Origin: Solenopsis invicta
Lineage: Eukaryota; Arthropoda; Insecta; Hymenoptera; Formicidae
DNA length: 64,000 nucleotides
NCBI RefSeq assembly: GCF_016802725.1
Contig: NC_052664.1
Coordinates: 29,405,275 to 29,469,274 of the forward strand
Reading direction: 5' to 3'
The position numbers and the translations under genes were made by a program. Under the pieces are notes generated by a model. That model ran no database searches and had not been told where the DNA came from. It worked only from the letters and a program-made list of their open reading frames with translations. The stretch's first letter is position 1. Every line of letters begins with the position of its first letter. This document shows positions 1 to 13,952 of the stretch, piece by piece.

Positions 1-3000
1 AAGAATAATACGTGTCAAGTTTCGTTTATATCTTATCGTTACATTATCTAGTTATTGTCAGACATTTTTCGTTACTGATAAAACGGATGATGTATAAACA
101 GACAGCTATATTTTTTCAGAAAAGCGACAAACACGTTCTCTCGGTCAAAAATATCACATTGCAAAGTTTTAAATGATTATTTATTCTTAACACATTTTGA
201 GATAATTTTTGAAGCATTTAATAATTACAACAGTTATTTTTAAATGATGCCATAAACATTACAATTATTTAAAAATAATTGACTGACTAAATAATTTATT
301 ATTTTTAACTAGTTACCCAATGATCACTCATAAATAATTTATTAATAATTTACTATATTTATCTATAATGGATTTCCTTCAAATTATCATCGGATAAGTT
401 ACTATTTTTTTTTCTCTTACAGATAAACACGTTAGAAAATTTAAAATATATCAGGAAAAAGAGATAAATTTTTATAACTTAAATTGATTAATAATTATTT
501 ACTATTGATTTTCTGCAGATAGTCATCGCGCTTACCCAAAACCAGCCTAGGTCCCACGCAGATTGGCTCGTAATGGCGCTTGAATGAGCATCATGAATGA
601 TATCATCTAATCAAGCTCCAACGATGACACCCCGGTGCATCCTGCTGGAAAATCTGTAGCACCCTCCCGAAGTGTCACAATAAAACAGTTCGTAGCTGGT
701 GGCCACTTGACGACGGGGGGTAGCGCCGCTCTTCTCACCCTTAATGTATACTAAGCAGGATTTTCGTTTTTTTTTATGCCCATCAAATCGCGAAGATCCG
801 ACTAATCGAAAGTTGATTGTTTGGGAAAAATCGTGAATGCGTCATCCATTATGCAATCCTGTCGTGATACATTAATTATGCAACTTTTTTTCTGTTGGAT
901 ATTATTTTTATATCGTATTGTCAAATTTTTATAAGATTATTTAATTAATTAATTAGAACTATTAATTTTTTAATATTTTTTTTATTATTACGTTGTTTAT
1001 TGTACATATTTAGCTGGAATCAATTTAAGTGCAATTTTATTTCTTTCACAGGTATATAAAAAATTACGATAGCGTATGTATAAAGAATATTTGAAAAATA
1101 GTCATTGCAACGAAAGCCCCATTACAGAAATCGACAGAAAGGCACCCTCAGGGTGCTCCATAGAATTTAATAGGGGATATTTGGTAGCGGTTTCCCACAG
1201 GCTGGGTAACTCGCGGTCAATTTGTGCGTGTCAATGAATAAGAATAAGGTATTAATATCGCCTCACGAGATTGACTCACGCGACTCTTATCGAGGTCTTT
1301 GGCACTATGCCGATTTTCAGATAAAAATCTAGAAAATCGTTAACGTCGACGGGATCCAGTCGGAAAATTTATATCCGTAATAAATGTATTACAAATTTAG
1401 CGATATCGCGGAATCGATTTTATTATAAACACGTTCGTTCACATTGATACGATTATAAATATTCCGACAACGCGATTTCTTAGCGTGTTTATTATATTTT
1501 CAAACTCATTCGAGAGCGTAGCGAAACACGACAGACTTCATAAAAATGCAAAGATTAATTACAGAATAACGTAGCGTAACTGTTAATTAAGCGTCGAGGT
1601 AATCCTTTCCACTTTACGGCACCTTAAAAATTAATCTCCCGTCGATTTGTTCGTTTAATCCCCAAGATTAATATCTCACGCCGTTGCCGAGTCCTTCAAC
1701 AACTTGACCCTGCGATTCTATGATCGCGAGGACGCGGGAGGGTTACTACCGCGAGAGGGCTGCAGGGCGGGGCATCCCTTATCAGCGGCGAACACTCGCG
1801 CAGCCTCCATCTCCTCGTTTCAATAGCGTTCTGCTCGAAATCTCAGCGGCACTTTCACTTGTATATGAGTGTCACCGTTAGATAGTCATCTTAAAATATT
1901 GTCTTCTTGTTACAACTAAATATTAAGCTATTGAATAAAAAATATTATTCATTCTTTTTCAATGATCATTCGAGCACCACGAAAATGACGAGATGTTACG
2001 AAGCGTAATGAGAGGTTTAGAATTTTAATTAAATTAAAGCAAAACATTTTTGCACCGTTTCTTTTTAAGTTCTATCTCTCTAATATTTCATTGCTCGGCA
2101 ACATCGCTGCTATTAATTCAAGCTAGATCTCAAAGCATATTTTTACTAAAATAATTCACAAATTGTTTTAATAATTTTCATAATTGTATAAACAATTCGC
2201 GTCCTTGACAACGCAGGAACTTGAAAGTCATTGTTGAAATGTTCAAAAAACGTTCTATCTTTCTTCGTAAATTTTTTTAGACTTTTGTGAAATCTTTTCT
2301 TGATCTTTTTAGAGGTCAAGATTCTCGCCTGGCTAACATTTTCATTTGACCATCTGCACATTCATTCAATTTATTTTCATAAATTCGTGCCACAATTGTC
2401 CAACGACCCGGTATCCCTATGTAACTTTTGTAGCGGAATGCAAGAGTGCAATTGATTTCCACTAACGCGCGGAGTTAAATCACTTTTTGAATGGGTTAAA
2501 CCGGTGTTCCGCCGGGCACGTGTGGGTATTGGGGTCTCGCCCCGGGTGTGTCGGTGGGAGAGAGGCGTGTCGCTGGTTTTGCGCAGCGTCCCATGAACGT
2601 CAACGCGCTCGAATGGAGCATCCCCGTGCCGTGGGGTGGTCGAGGGGGACGCGAAGGGTGAAATCAATTTTCGTTATCGCCGTCAACCAGCCGCCCCACG
2701 CTAATCCCATTATTAGTGTTTGTTTTCCACGTGTGGCACTCGCGCCCGCTGACATATCGATCATCGAAACGCGCATTATACGTACGACATTTAGAACGAA
2801 CATTAACTCTTTGCGTTGAGAGTTATACGCGATGTTACAAATAAGTCGCGAGTTATCCCTGCACCGTGACTCTCAAGATAAAGTCTCAAAATGGAAAAAT
2901 ATTATTTTAAGATAATTGATCATAATGTTAAATTAATGTCACAAAGCATATATTATAGCACTGCACTTTATTGCGCACACTAAAAATAGAGTTTACTGAA

Positions 3001-3216
3001 AATAATCAAGTCTAAATGATAGTAATTAAGCTTTGGTAAAATAATTTTAATTAAATGTTCAATTAACCCTTTATAGACAAGCCAAGTTTTTTTGATACAA
3101 GTACCATTTTTACTGTCAAATTTTACTGCACAAATTTCAATCTTTATTAAATAAAGATTTTAATATTAAATTAATTTTTAACAATATCAATGTTTAGTAT
3201 TATTCGGTATAATATT

Positions 3217-3254
<38 letters not shown>

Positions 3255-4889
3255 TAATTATTCTTTATGTGCTTTATCATTAGCTTCTGAATACATCAAG
3301 ATATTTGTTGATTTGATAAGATTTAAATAAATTTGATATTTAAATACAATTGTTCGATGAATCATTTTATTTACAATTTAACAAATAATTTTATTGTCCA
3401 ACAATACATTTCAATTTAATTGTATCGTTCATTAGCCTTAAACAATAAACTTCACGATATCGATATCTCACTCAACATATCACGACCTTGTATCACTCGA
3501 AGCACGTATATGAATCGCAAATAATCTAGAGTATTTGCAACAGCCCAGTAGCGATTATGCGACGTGTAATCTCAGTACTTATACTACATCGACCTGATAA
3601 CTCTAGTAATAAAAGTATAATTTTTAAATCTACTCTTTACAATTAGAGTTTCGTCTTCTAATCATGGTGTCTCGATGAGATTAACTGCGAATTTTTAATA
3701 CATATAATTCAGCAATTTGTCAGTTAATTGATTCAGTTAAGTCGCAGAACCATCGAATTTTGATCACAGCTTTTTTCGCTAATTTGAAAAGTGAAAAGGA
3801 TTTTATACAAACAACTATGTTTACAGCAGAATTCAAATTTCATGACTTATATAAAAGATAGAATTTTATGACTATGCAAAATACTATAAAATTTCTAAAC
3901 CGTGCGAGTATTCGCAACGTATAATACATATCGCGTCGTATGCAAGTTTCCTCGTCAGTTACCAAGTGAGGTCAATTATTCGATAAATTCGAATAATTCT
4001 ACAGATTCCTGAGTATATAAAATTAATTCGGCATGTCATGAAGACGTATTAATTATTCTTACAAAAATAGTTAAACCTATTTTGTGTTTTTGAGCTTTAT
4101 ATAAATAAAAATATTTGATGTTGAGTAACACAATAATTTTATCAAATATTTTTACTTAAATCATATGATTAATTATTCGATGTTAACAAAATTGGTTTGA
4201 ATATCGAATAATTGATTCTGGAAACCCGCTTATTTCCAAAATATACAGTTTTACTTATAAACATGTATATATTGTTGTACCCATTTTGACGTTGTCGGCC
4301 AGGCAAAATGGACACAACACTATAATAGAATTATATAACAGAAATATTGAACTAAAATCTGTACACACGGTTACATTAAAAAAACAATCACAGCATGTCG
4401 AAGGATTCATAAATGTTACAAACTAGGTCGAGCCAAATTTTACAAGGCAATTAAATGAGAAATTAAAAATGTATATGTATATTATTTATTATATTTAAAT
4501 TGAGGAAGGATTTTAAATTTTCACTAATATGCGAATAAAATTAGCGTAAAATATAACATAATTAAAATTTTTGTAAGATTATGTCAATAAATGAAATATG
4601 TATTTTGAAAATCTTAGTTTAAAAAAAAATAGAAAATGAAATTTTGAATAAATTAACAATCAATATTGAATTACGTGTATATTGCACAATACTATTATTT
4701 ACATTCTCAAAAATATTCATCCTTATTATAGTGATATGTACATTATTTTACAATTTACTTTTAAACATATTGTTCAAACATGTACGTTATTAAAATGTTT
4801 CTTTTTAAATTACCTTTATCTTACAACAAAGTAAGGACAGTATTAACATTTTTAATTATCAATTTAATTAATAATGTTGCAAAAAATTA
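1..4889. other. Intergenic or intronic DNA, no gene recognised
   Basis: About 4.9 kb of mostly AT-rich DNA in which no convincing exon is seen on either strand. Short GC-richer patches stand out at about 510-760, 1090-1330, 1680-1830 and 2480-2820. The last holds overlapping ORFs on both strands (110 and 67 codons), but neither resembles a known protein. A perfect short hairpin (GCACCC-TCA-GGGTGC) lies near 1143-1158. The patches could be regulatory DNA, untranslated exons or old repeats; the sequence alone does not decide. Confidence 0.5.
3219..3250. repeat. (TA)n microsatellite
   Basis: An uninterrupted run of TA dinucleotides of about 32 bp in AT-rich non-coding DNA. Confidence 0.9.
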
Positions 4890-5150
4890 TTAAATTATTA
4901 CACAAGCACACAAAAAAGGTGTCATGTCCAAGAGACTTTTTTTCAGCCCGGTAAAAAAAAAATTTTTTTTTACCGGGCTGAATAGTGTGTAAGTTTAAGG
5001 AACGTTTAGCAAATTTTTGAGTGTAAAAAAAATGTTGATCTGATGGAGAAATTCTGAGATCATATTCGGTTTCAGGGCGTCAAAATAGAAATACATAGGT
5101 GTAGTCTCTCGAACATGACACTATTTTTGTGTGCCTATGTTATTATCCTT
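4890..5150. mobile_element. Foldback MITE with central palindrome
   Basis: The ends are imperfect inverted copies: GCACACAAAAAAGGTGTCAT near 4903 matches the reverse complement of the sequence ending near 5141, and similarity continues inward to an AGAGACT block and a little outward. Within it, 4944-4983 is an almost perfect palindrome with CAGCCCGGT arms around an A/T run. No ORF is present. This is the architecture of a non-autonomous inverted-repeat element. The exact ends and target-site duplication are unclear, so the superfamily is not assigned. Confidence 0.6.
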
Positions 5151-5254
5151 CCTTTTTCAAATGACTTTGATACAATAACAATATTATTAATCACGTCAAT
5201 TGATATGTGTATTATGTACGCGAATACTGTCAATAGTGTCAATAACACAATCTG

Positions 5255-8200
5255 CTAGTGAAAAGCGAAGCAAAGAATTAGCAAAGGCACCATGATAACA
5301 CAAATGGTATAAACCATTGTTCTTGGTTCACATTCAGACACACCAATATATTCTTCATTCCATTGCGAATCATTTCCACTTAATGGCAGTTCTAATACCG
5401 TTCTTTCATTGCTGAATATTTGAAATGGTAACGAGCACTCTGTCGTGCTGTTTTTACATTCGTGCACGGGATTCGAAGTATTGTAGACGGTTTTTAAAAG
5501 ATCAAATTTCACTCTCACATAATTAGGTTGAACTTCGTTTTCCGAATTGAAAACAAAGAAGTAATATCCATTTAGAGGTACTCTACAATCAAATATAATG
5601 CAAAATATATTGTAAAAAATTGTTTTTGAATATACAGTTAGTATACTTTTGTATAAATATATAAATATATTTATTTAATTTAAATTATTTTAAAAAATCT
5701 ACAAGATTTTAATTAAGATCGATAATTAAGAAAAAATGGAATTAATAAATGAATATAAATTTTCCCTTATTTTTATAAAGAAAGAAATAACGCAAGCACT
5801 TATTTGTTACTTACCTATATGTCACTGTATTGGCGAAAGAAGCTGTAGAATGATCATTTTCGTGTTTAGGTGTACAAAACCGATGTGGTGTTAAAGGTAA
5901 ATTAAGGATAAGGCCTTTGCATTCCAATAGGCGTTCTTCGGAACTGCTGAACGAGCTCCAGAACTCGGAGTTACTTCTGTCGTTCAAGGTTGTTTCGTTT
6001 ACAGTACCTCGATCCTCCGCAATGCCATCTGGATGCAACATACCCTAAGGAAAAGACATAACAAATTTACATATCTCAATATTCTTTACGTTACATCAAC
6101 TGTTAATAAATGTGGCAATCCTTCCAAAAATGTCTTCAGTTCTTCAATTTTTTTGTATCCAAAATTATAACATATTTTCTTCAGTAAACAATAATATAAA
6201 TTTATTTAATTTAAAGCTAAACACAAATTTCAAATCATTACTGGACGAAAATTACAGCAAATTTATTATTTAAATTAAGCGCACTAGTGCACATTAATCC
6301 GTCGTATACAAATCGACGTAAAAATATTTAATACGTGTATAAACAAATTAAAAACCGTGAAATATATTGTACAATATACTATATTACATTGGTAAAATGT
6401 ATATTTCATCATTTGAGATATTTATCATTCGCATTTTACTTTACACAGAGAGTAGACACACGACTCTCTGCGCCACGATCACTACACTGTGCTCCCAATA
6501 AACATATTATTGTTAACCATAAGTATAAAAATCTAAAGCTTAATACAAAGATTAATATATATTACATTTTAAAACAAGAAATACATGAGTAAAATGAACT
6601 TTTACCTCTTCTAACGCTGCGTCGCCATCTTCATCCGCCTCTGTTAATTCCTTATAAAGCGGTGACGAAAGGATCAAATCTCTTTTTCTTTTTCGCTTAG
6701 CTTCGCTCGACAATGTCTTGTCGTTCATCGTGTCGTTCACCAATTGCTTCAGCGTGGCGCCTTTAGTGCCGGCTTGCGCGTCAATTGTTTCCATTAATTT
6801 ACGCAACATATGTTTACCGCGGTCACCCAAGGAATTAATTTTTCGCAGGACCTCTTGAAACACCTCCTCAGAATTCGTCTGTTCGATTTTCAATTTCTCT
6901 TGCTCTTTCGCGATTTCCCGTGCCGTACTAGTCTCCATTTGCCCGCTCGACATTGTAATATTCGAATGAAGACTAGGAGACAACGTGAAATTCTGTTGGA
7001 TCTCAGATTCTTTGTGGTTGTGCTGTTCTTCTGGAAGAGAGAGTATTTTTGAAGATAATGGCGTGAATCTGAAACAAATGAGCACATGATTTCCACACAG
7101 TTATTATTAGGCACCAAGATCAGGCGCCGCAGATGGCACGGACCACTACAAAACCAATATTTGATTCTCTCATCTTCATTCTCATCGGTCCTAATCTTAT
7201 TATTGTACAATTTTGAATTATATAAAAATTAGAAAAAGAAAATTAATATTAAATATAAATGATACATGTTTACAATCTGCAAAATTATTCAATTAATTAT
7301 CTGTATGTTTAATGTTAATTTTCTTTTCTTTTTTTTTTTTAGAAAAAGTTGTGTATTAGAACATAGTTATTACGCTATTAACTAATGAAAAATATATTAA
7401 TAAAGAAAGTAACGCACTTTGTAGTATTTTCCGATATCTTTTTATTATTGTCAAATTTATTTTTTAACTTTTCCTGAAGCTGATCTTGTAAATTTACAGG
7501 GTGCTTTGTCGCTGGTTTATCAATATTAGTAATATCTCTGAAGACTGCTTCGTAATGATGATGCAGATTCTTTTTCTGCTTTTTTTTTGTGTAATTGGTT
7601 TTGGCTAAAATTTGGGTGAGTATATTCCGCATCGTCTCAGCGTCTAACTCGTGACTGCCTGCCTGATGTCTAGATGATTTAGAAATGTTCACACGAAGAG
7701 TTCTGTCTTGCTGATAAAAATGTACATTCTGGTCTGCTCGTCTCATTTTGTCAGGTATATTGCTAAGACGTGCAGCCTATAATAAAAAATATGTCGTAAA
7801 ATGCATAAAATGTTTTATATGTTTGTAGAAAAAAAAATCTGTTTTTAAAAAAACAATATTACACCTTCGTAGTGCTCTTTACTTCAAGAAGACCTTCTTC
7901 TTTAGCGATTTCAACGAGTTCCTCGAGTTCCTCGCTACTGTCATCTCCGATAAAAGCGCACTCGTGCAGATTCTTGTATCCACGAATTATTGTTAAAGAA
8001 GCACCTGGCCATCTAAAAATATGGGAGCAACTTAGTCATAGTAAAATAATTAAATACAATACTTTGAACGGGTTAAAATAAACTTTAGTTGAGAAATAGG
8101 GGAATTATATAAGCAATATTTACTGCTTAAATATTCAAATAAAAAGAATTTCTTTTCCTTTTGGAATTTACTATTGGCGTTTAATAACGAGCCCCCATTT

Positions 8201-9107
8201 CTGTAATTCTACCTTACACAAGCTGAAACAGTGACACTACTGCCATGCAAGAGATAAAATCCCCAATACTCCTTCATGTCGTCCTCCATGACGAGGTGTC
8301 TCGTCATCGAAATGGGTATTGCTTCCTTTTCAACTACTGGCTCGTTACTCATCAGGTACGCATTGAACGTGGTGTTAACTTTGATCACTTGGCTCTACAG
8401 ACAGTAATTGATTTACCATCAATTTTATCAATTTTAGCTTTTTTTAAGAAAAACGAAAAAGAAGAAGAACAAAGAACTTTAATGTAATTCAAATAAAATT
8501 ACTTGTAATAAAAACAAAAAGATTTATTTGATCGTTTGCACACATTAGAAATATAATTTTCATAACATGGTTGTAAAAGCAAAAGAATTATATTTAATTC
8601 ATATTAATGACAGAACATATAATAATAAGAGCAAAATCACCACGATGAAGTATCTTGTAACAACAGAGATTTATCTTTAATCTATAAAATTATAAATTCT
8701 CTATAGTCAATTTTATGTATCTATATTAATCTTTTAAAATATTTACGGAATTTTGATAAAATTTTCAGTAATTGCTGAAAATTAATTTACGTAAGCATTT
8801 TTAAAAATTAAATTTACGTAGAATTTTTAAAAATTAAAGTGCAAAATAAAGACTGTTAGAAATAAAATATCAATAGTAAAAAGCCTTACTTGGCACCAAA
8901 TGGTGGATACTCTGTTATCGATCAATCTCTGATCCGATATTGCTAAAGCGTATAACTGTTCGGAGTACACGCGGTATCGCAGATACAGCGGTCCGGCAAT
9001 GAATGCAAACGGCAAAAGCATTCCCAGCAAACATAATCGCATCAATCTCAAAGGTACTTTATAACTCGATTTTCGCGGTTGCCAATCTCGAGGGCGAATA
9101 CCATCCT
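5255..9107 (-). CDS. APD1-4-like (DUF4792/DUF4793) transmembrane protein, N-terminus missing
   Basis: Seven coding exons read on the minus strand: 9107-8890, 8394-8213, 8012-7865, 7776-7418, 7068-6606, 6044-5815 and 5582-5255. All have GT-AG borders and closing phases, giving about 642 aa. Exon 9107-8890 holds a membrane segment (LMRLCLLGMLLPFAFIAGP). The next two hold the block EYWGFYLLHGSSVTVSA and an ASLTIIRGYKNLHEC block, which I recognise from the APD1-4 N domain. The middle is lysine-rich and probably disordered. The last two exons carry the GYYFFVFNSENE and VRVKFDL blocks typical of the APD1-4 middle domain, then a C-terminal hydrophobic helix and the stop. Plant APD proteins are E3 ligases with a C-terminal RING; none is encoded here. 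The exon at 9107 starts in phase 2, so at least one upstream coding exon exists and was not found. The domain name is from memory of the family; the exon structure is seen directly. Confidence 0.7.
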
Positions 9108-9280
9108 CTGCAAAAAATATGCACCAGACTAACTCAGTTTTCCGAACATCAATCTGAGATCAAACTCAATTATTTTCAATAATTAATTTTGTTTCGTGCA
9201 TTAATAACGTTAAAAGTTTATTTGCTTAATGTCTATTAACTTAAAAACATAACTGATCACTTTCTATTTGCTACTTCACT

Positions 9281-9604
9281 TAGTTTATATACCTAAATTA
9301 AAACTGACTTTTTACCCATTCTCATATCTTATAATATTTAAAAAAAATTGTTTATATTTTAAGTTCAGAAAGATTTTTGAAAAAAACTTTAAATCTCTTC
9401 AGATTTTATAAGTTTTCTTCAAAATTGTAGAATGAGAAATCTTAGAAATTTTAGAATATTGCAAAATTTATATATAAAAAAATTTTTTTAATGTAAATTT
9501 TAAATTTATTTTTTTAAGTTTTTAATGTTTCTTAAGCAGTTTAAAGAGACTATGAATTTAAAAAAGAGGGTAGACAATCAGTTTTAATTTAGGTATGTGA
9601 ACTA
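9281..9604. mobile_element. MITE with about 37-bp terminal inverted repeats
   Basis: The sequence at 9281-9317 (TAGTTTATATACCTAAATTA and on) returns as its reverse complement at 9568-9604 with few mismatches. The 250 bp between the arms is AT-rich and non-coding. Both ends are TA, which would fit a Tc1/mariner-type TA duplication, but TA is too short to prove it. Confidence 0.6.
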
Positions 9605-12600
9605 AATAAAATGATTAAATAAAATAAAAAAAATCTATTAGTTATATTTTTAAGTTGACGAATTGAAAGATGTGAGAGTACATATATAGTTATTCTTACG
9701 TTAAGCTTGCAATTATTGATGTCGAGATTGATAATTAAAAATAAACCTAATTAAACGTATCAATTTTCTCGATATGGAATGTTACGTATGTAGGAGATAC
9801 AGTTCTTTATCGTTTATTATCTGCAATGAGAGACCGTAAGATACTCGTTTGCAAACGTGCGCTTACGTAGACAAAAAAGCAGTGGAAGTTTCCATGAATC
9901 TTCTACAGATTCGCTAAAATATCACGCTAAAACGTGAGTTCTGTTTTATGGACTTTCTATCTTACTTCGACACAAATTTTTAAATTCAAAAACATCTTAT
10001 CGCACGCATTAATAGCACGTAATAAAACATCTGTCTGCAACTTAATGACTGTATTCGATAATACTATAAATCAATCTTATCTATAAGAAAACCCAGTTAG
10101 AACGAAGACGGCTCTTGAATCTCTACGCGTTAAAGATGCACGTACATTTTCGCAATGGAATAATTGTATCTAATTTTACGCATTTTCCTTATATCAAAAT
10201 ATAAAAATAACGTTTAAACAATATATAATAATTTAAACTAGATTATTTAAAGGATTATAAAATCCTAGTAAATAAAAAAAATATTATTTTTCAACACTAT
10301 ATAAAACTTTTATTTAACAAGTTAAATAATGTGTTATTGTTATGAAAATATGTACTTCTGTTAAAAAAGTAAAATGCAAAATTAGAATAAATATACAAAT
10401 AAATGAATAATAACAGCAATTTAATCTAAATAAATACGCGTACTTACATAATAGCCATATATAATAAATTATCTGAAATTAAAAAGTAAGCAATTTTTTT
10501 ACATTTGACATTTGGAAGCAAATTTTTATTTTATTTTTTTTTTTTGTAAAACTATACACATTTGAAATTAAAGATTGTATTTTTCTAAATTTTTTTTTTT
10601 TTATAATGTAAGAAAAAAATTAGAAATTAGAAAGTCTCCCATGATCCAATGCTGAATATTATTAAAAATATCTAAAATTTATAATTTCTGATAAACCATA
10701 TTTGAATATACTATGAAGAATAATGTTTTGAAAAAACTGTGCTCAGTTTAACATTTTTTAAATGTAATTTTATGCTTTACTATTTTTAATAAGTATACAT
10801 AGTTTTAAAACAAAAATATATATTTATGTCTCTTTAAATTAAAGTTTTACATGATAAAAACTTTAATTATCTTATTTTCCGATTTGCTAGAGTCGTAGAA
10901 CTCGTTAAATAAATCATACAAATATTTTATTTATCTATCTACGTCGATCGAAAAGCAATTCAAAAGTTTTAGCACTGCGTTGTGAATGCGTGGCACATGT
11001 TGCGCGATTTGTTTATAACATTTCGTAATATCGGGCAAATCGTTACAAAGTTTGAGAACCACTACAGCGGACTATACTTTTGTTAAAGGGAAACACGTGT
11101 AAGCAAGAACAACGCAGATTACACACTTTGATTTCATGGGAAAACACGGACGGGCGTTACAAGAATCTCGCACGATGCCAGATTTGATGCTCGAGAGGTC
11201 ATCAGTCTCACCTTTCTTTCGACGAAACGATGACCCGACATTCTACAGAATGATGCTCTCCACGATAACTTATCACGTATCACATTGATAACTCTTTTTT
11301 TTGTGGAATGGTGTTGTTGTATATAGGGAGATCATTATTTACTCAGACGGCTCGGGCAAACAAAGTACCGTGAAAAATTAAACGGTTTACAATGAAACAA
11401 TTCTTTTCATTCCATATCGAGAATTATACGATATGGGAGATATATTTAATGATTTAGAGCAAAGAAACGCAAGTTTTCTAATATCGACTAATTAAATCGA
11501 CTTCAATGATCCATTTCTATTTTATCGTGAACGTTATACAAGTGAAATAATTTTAATAGATAATTTTAGTAGATAATTAAACCTTAATTCTTTGAACTGT
11601 CCGTTATGATGAATTTACTACTCTAAACGTGTTAAAAATTTGTGTAAAATTTGTATTTAGTTGAGATATTTTCGCGCTTCCCTCTCGCTTTAAAATAAAT
11701 TTATCGAAAGAAATATAATCTCATCGCTCGCTTATATCGCATTGTGCGTCTTGTGTTTGCGGAAAGTCGTTCGAACGTAGAACACGTGCTGCTAAAATCG
11801 TATAGTGACCAGCCAAGCTGAGAAACTTAAAAATAAAACCAATGTGTACGCGTCTCGCGAGGGCGGCACACACGCATCTGTACTATTACGATTAAATGAA
11901 CTACATTAAAGAAGAATGCGCGATTATAGAGTGAATGTGCCGCCTTTTTAACAGCAACGTTTTCTCTCATTGCTACACAGTGCGACTAATGATTAATAAA
12001 CGCAACGTACACTGTAAAAATTCATATATAAGTCATTCAATAACGCTACACAATATACTCGCAAATCTCCATTGTTTTATTTTATAATTTTAAATATTAA
12101 TATCTTTTTTATTATTTACATTTTGTAATCGAACAAAAAACGTACATTTTTTTACAATTAAATAAAAATAGAAACATATACATTTACAGTTCCTAGCTCA
12201 AAAAAAAGATGAGTATCATATTACAATGCAAAGTACAAATGAAAATATCATCATCGTTCAAGGTGCATCGCAAAATTGATAGAGCAACGCATTACGCATT
12301 TATGCGCAGTAGCAAATGCCTTTACATTGTTTTTGTAATGCAGTATCATCCGTATTGATAACGTATTAATGCACGTTGATATGAAAAGCAATGACAAATC
12401 ATCGGTGAAAACCCCCGCGAGGGGATATGTACCTATTCTTAAAGGTGTCGTTGACATCTTCCTTGAACAATCGCAGCATAGACCTGCTCGCTTAAGACTC
12501 AAGATACAAGACACAGGAAGTCGCAGCCACGTTTTCTTCTCAAGATGGAACACACGAATAGATCTCCTCTAACAATAGGAAGCGCGCACACACTACTCCG

Positions 12601-13532
12601 ATATTTACTTTTTGCGTTCGTTATATAATATTATTATCATATACAAATAAAAAATGTTAATTGCAACTTCACTCTCGCGCTTGTGACACAATGTCAGAGA
12701 TACACACGCGGAATTAACGTACACAATAATTTTCAATTTTGTTGAAATAGTCTCTTTACTAATTTAACTTCGTATTAATCTACACTCAAACTAATTTACA
12801 CTTATTTCGATAAAAAAATTTTTTTTTGTTTTTAAAAACATCGTCTTTCACGGAACTTATTTATCTATACAAGATATTCTCATCGCGATGAGATATGTTA
12901 ATTGCGCTCGATTCGTTATCGTGAAATCAAATAAAATGCACGATGTGTATTGGTCGCCGCCGTCAGATCGACTGAATCTGCGAACGAACACGCTATGCTT
13001 TGTATCAACGTCTTATCGGCGCTTTGATACATGCGAATTAAAATCCCGATTGACGGTTTATTTGCACAGAATTTACCACGCGCATCTAATACTATTGTAA
13101 GCATGTGAGACGTAATGAGGCATAGCTGTCAGAGTAATTTGCCTGTTTTTCGAAATAAAGAGCGTAATCTTACACGTCAGCTTCCTCTTTCTCTTTCTCT
13201 CACTATTTTTAGCAAATGCATTATTGACAATGAGTAAGTCGCAAATCCGGTTGAAACACAACGCACAAAAATATAATAGAAAATAGCGTATTTTGGTAAC
13301 ACTATTCGATTGTAATTGATTAAATGAGAAAGAAAATGGGATATTTCATTAAAATAAAAAAAAACTATGATACTATGTTTCTATGTGTATAAATTAAAAA
13401 ATAAAGATATTCGGGAAGTATATTTTATCGAATAATTTATACATGATTTATAACTTCTTATATACACTTGGATGCCCAACTAGTTTCTCTGAAGGGCCAG
13501 ATTTCAAACTTTTCTATCATAAGCCAGACTAA

Positions 13533-13625
13533 GGCTGTTCCAAAATTCACTGTAAATACTGAAAATCTATAGTATACGTGAACTATAGATTTTCTAATAC
13601 TAGCAGTGCATATTGAAACGCAGCC
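13533..13625. mobile_element. 93-bp PIF/Harbinger-type MITE with TAA duplication
   Basis: The element starts GGCTGTTCC and ends GAAACGCAGCC. Its arms pair over about 44 bp, with the innermost perfect stretch GAAAATCTATAG against its complement. It is flanked on both sides by TAA (13530-13532 and 13626-13628). A three-base TWA duplication is the hallmark of PIF/Harbinger insertions. Confidence 0.65.
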
Positions 13626-13952
13626 TAAGACTCTGTGTTTATCCTTTTTTATTCACTCTCTATTTTGTTTTATCGAGAAACGCTCTAACGAAGACGCGGA
13701 AGCACTTTAACTCACAACCTAGGTGTTTCGATATCTACATTATATAAGCAATATTTAAAGGATTTTGTAACATTATTACGAGATTCTATTGTAATCTCCT
13801 ATTTTGAAGTGCAATTGTGAGCCGAATTAACAAGCTGTACGAGCCAAACGTTGGGCATCCGTTATATATTGTGTACTAAATTATTTAATTACTTATATAT
13901 TGTGTTCTATTTAATTAAGTGAACTGAAATAATCAGTTATATTACATAATAA

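Larger units (their letters stand above)
9108..13952. other. Intergenic DNA; may hold the missing first exon of the upstream-lying gene
   Basis: Nearly 5 kb without a recognisable coding exon apart from two small inverted-repeat elements listed separately. Since the gene at 5255-9107 lacks its first coding exon, that exon and its promoter probably lie here, but no candidate is convincing. An ORF on the minus strand at 12251-12553 shows no family similarity. A GC-richer patch lies near 11000-11250. Confidence 0.4.

Noticed and set aside
2487..2819. 110-codon ORF in a GC-richer patch
   Set aside because: Overlapped by an antisense ORF of similar quality; no family similarity, no splice context.
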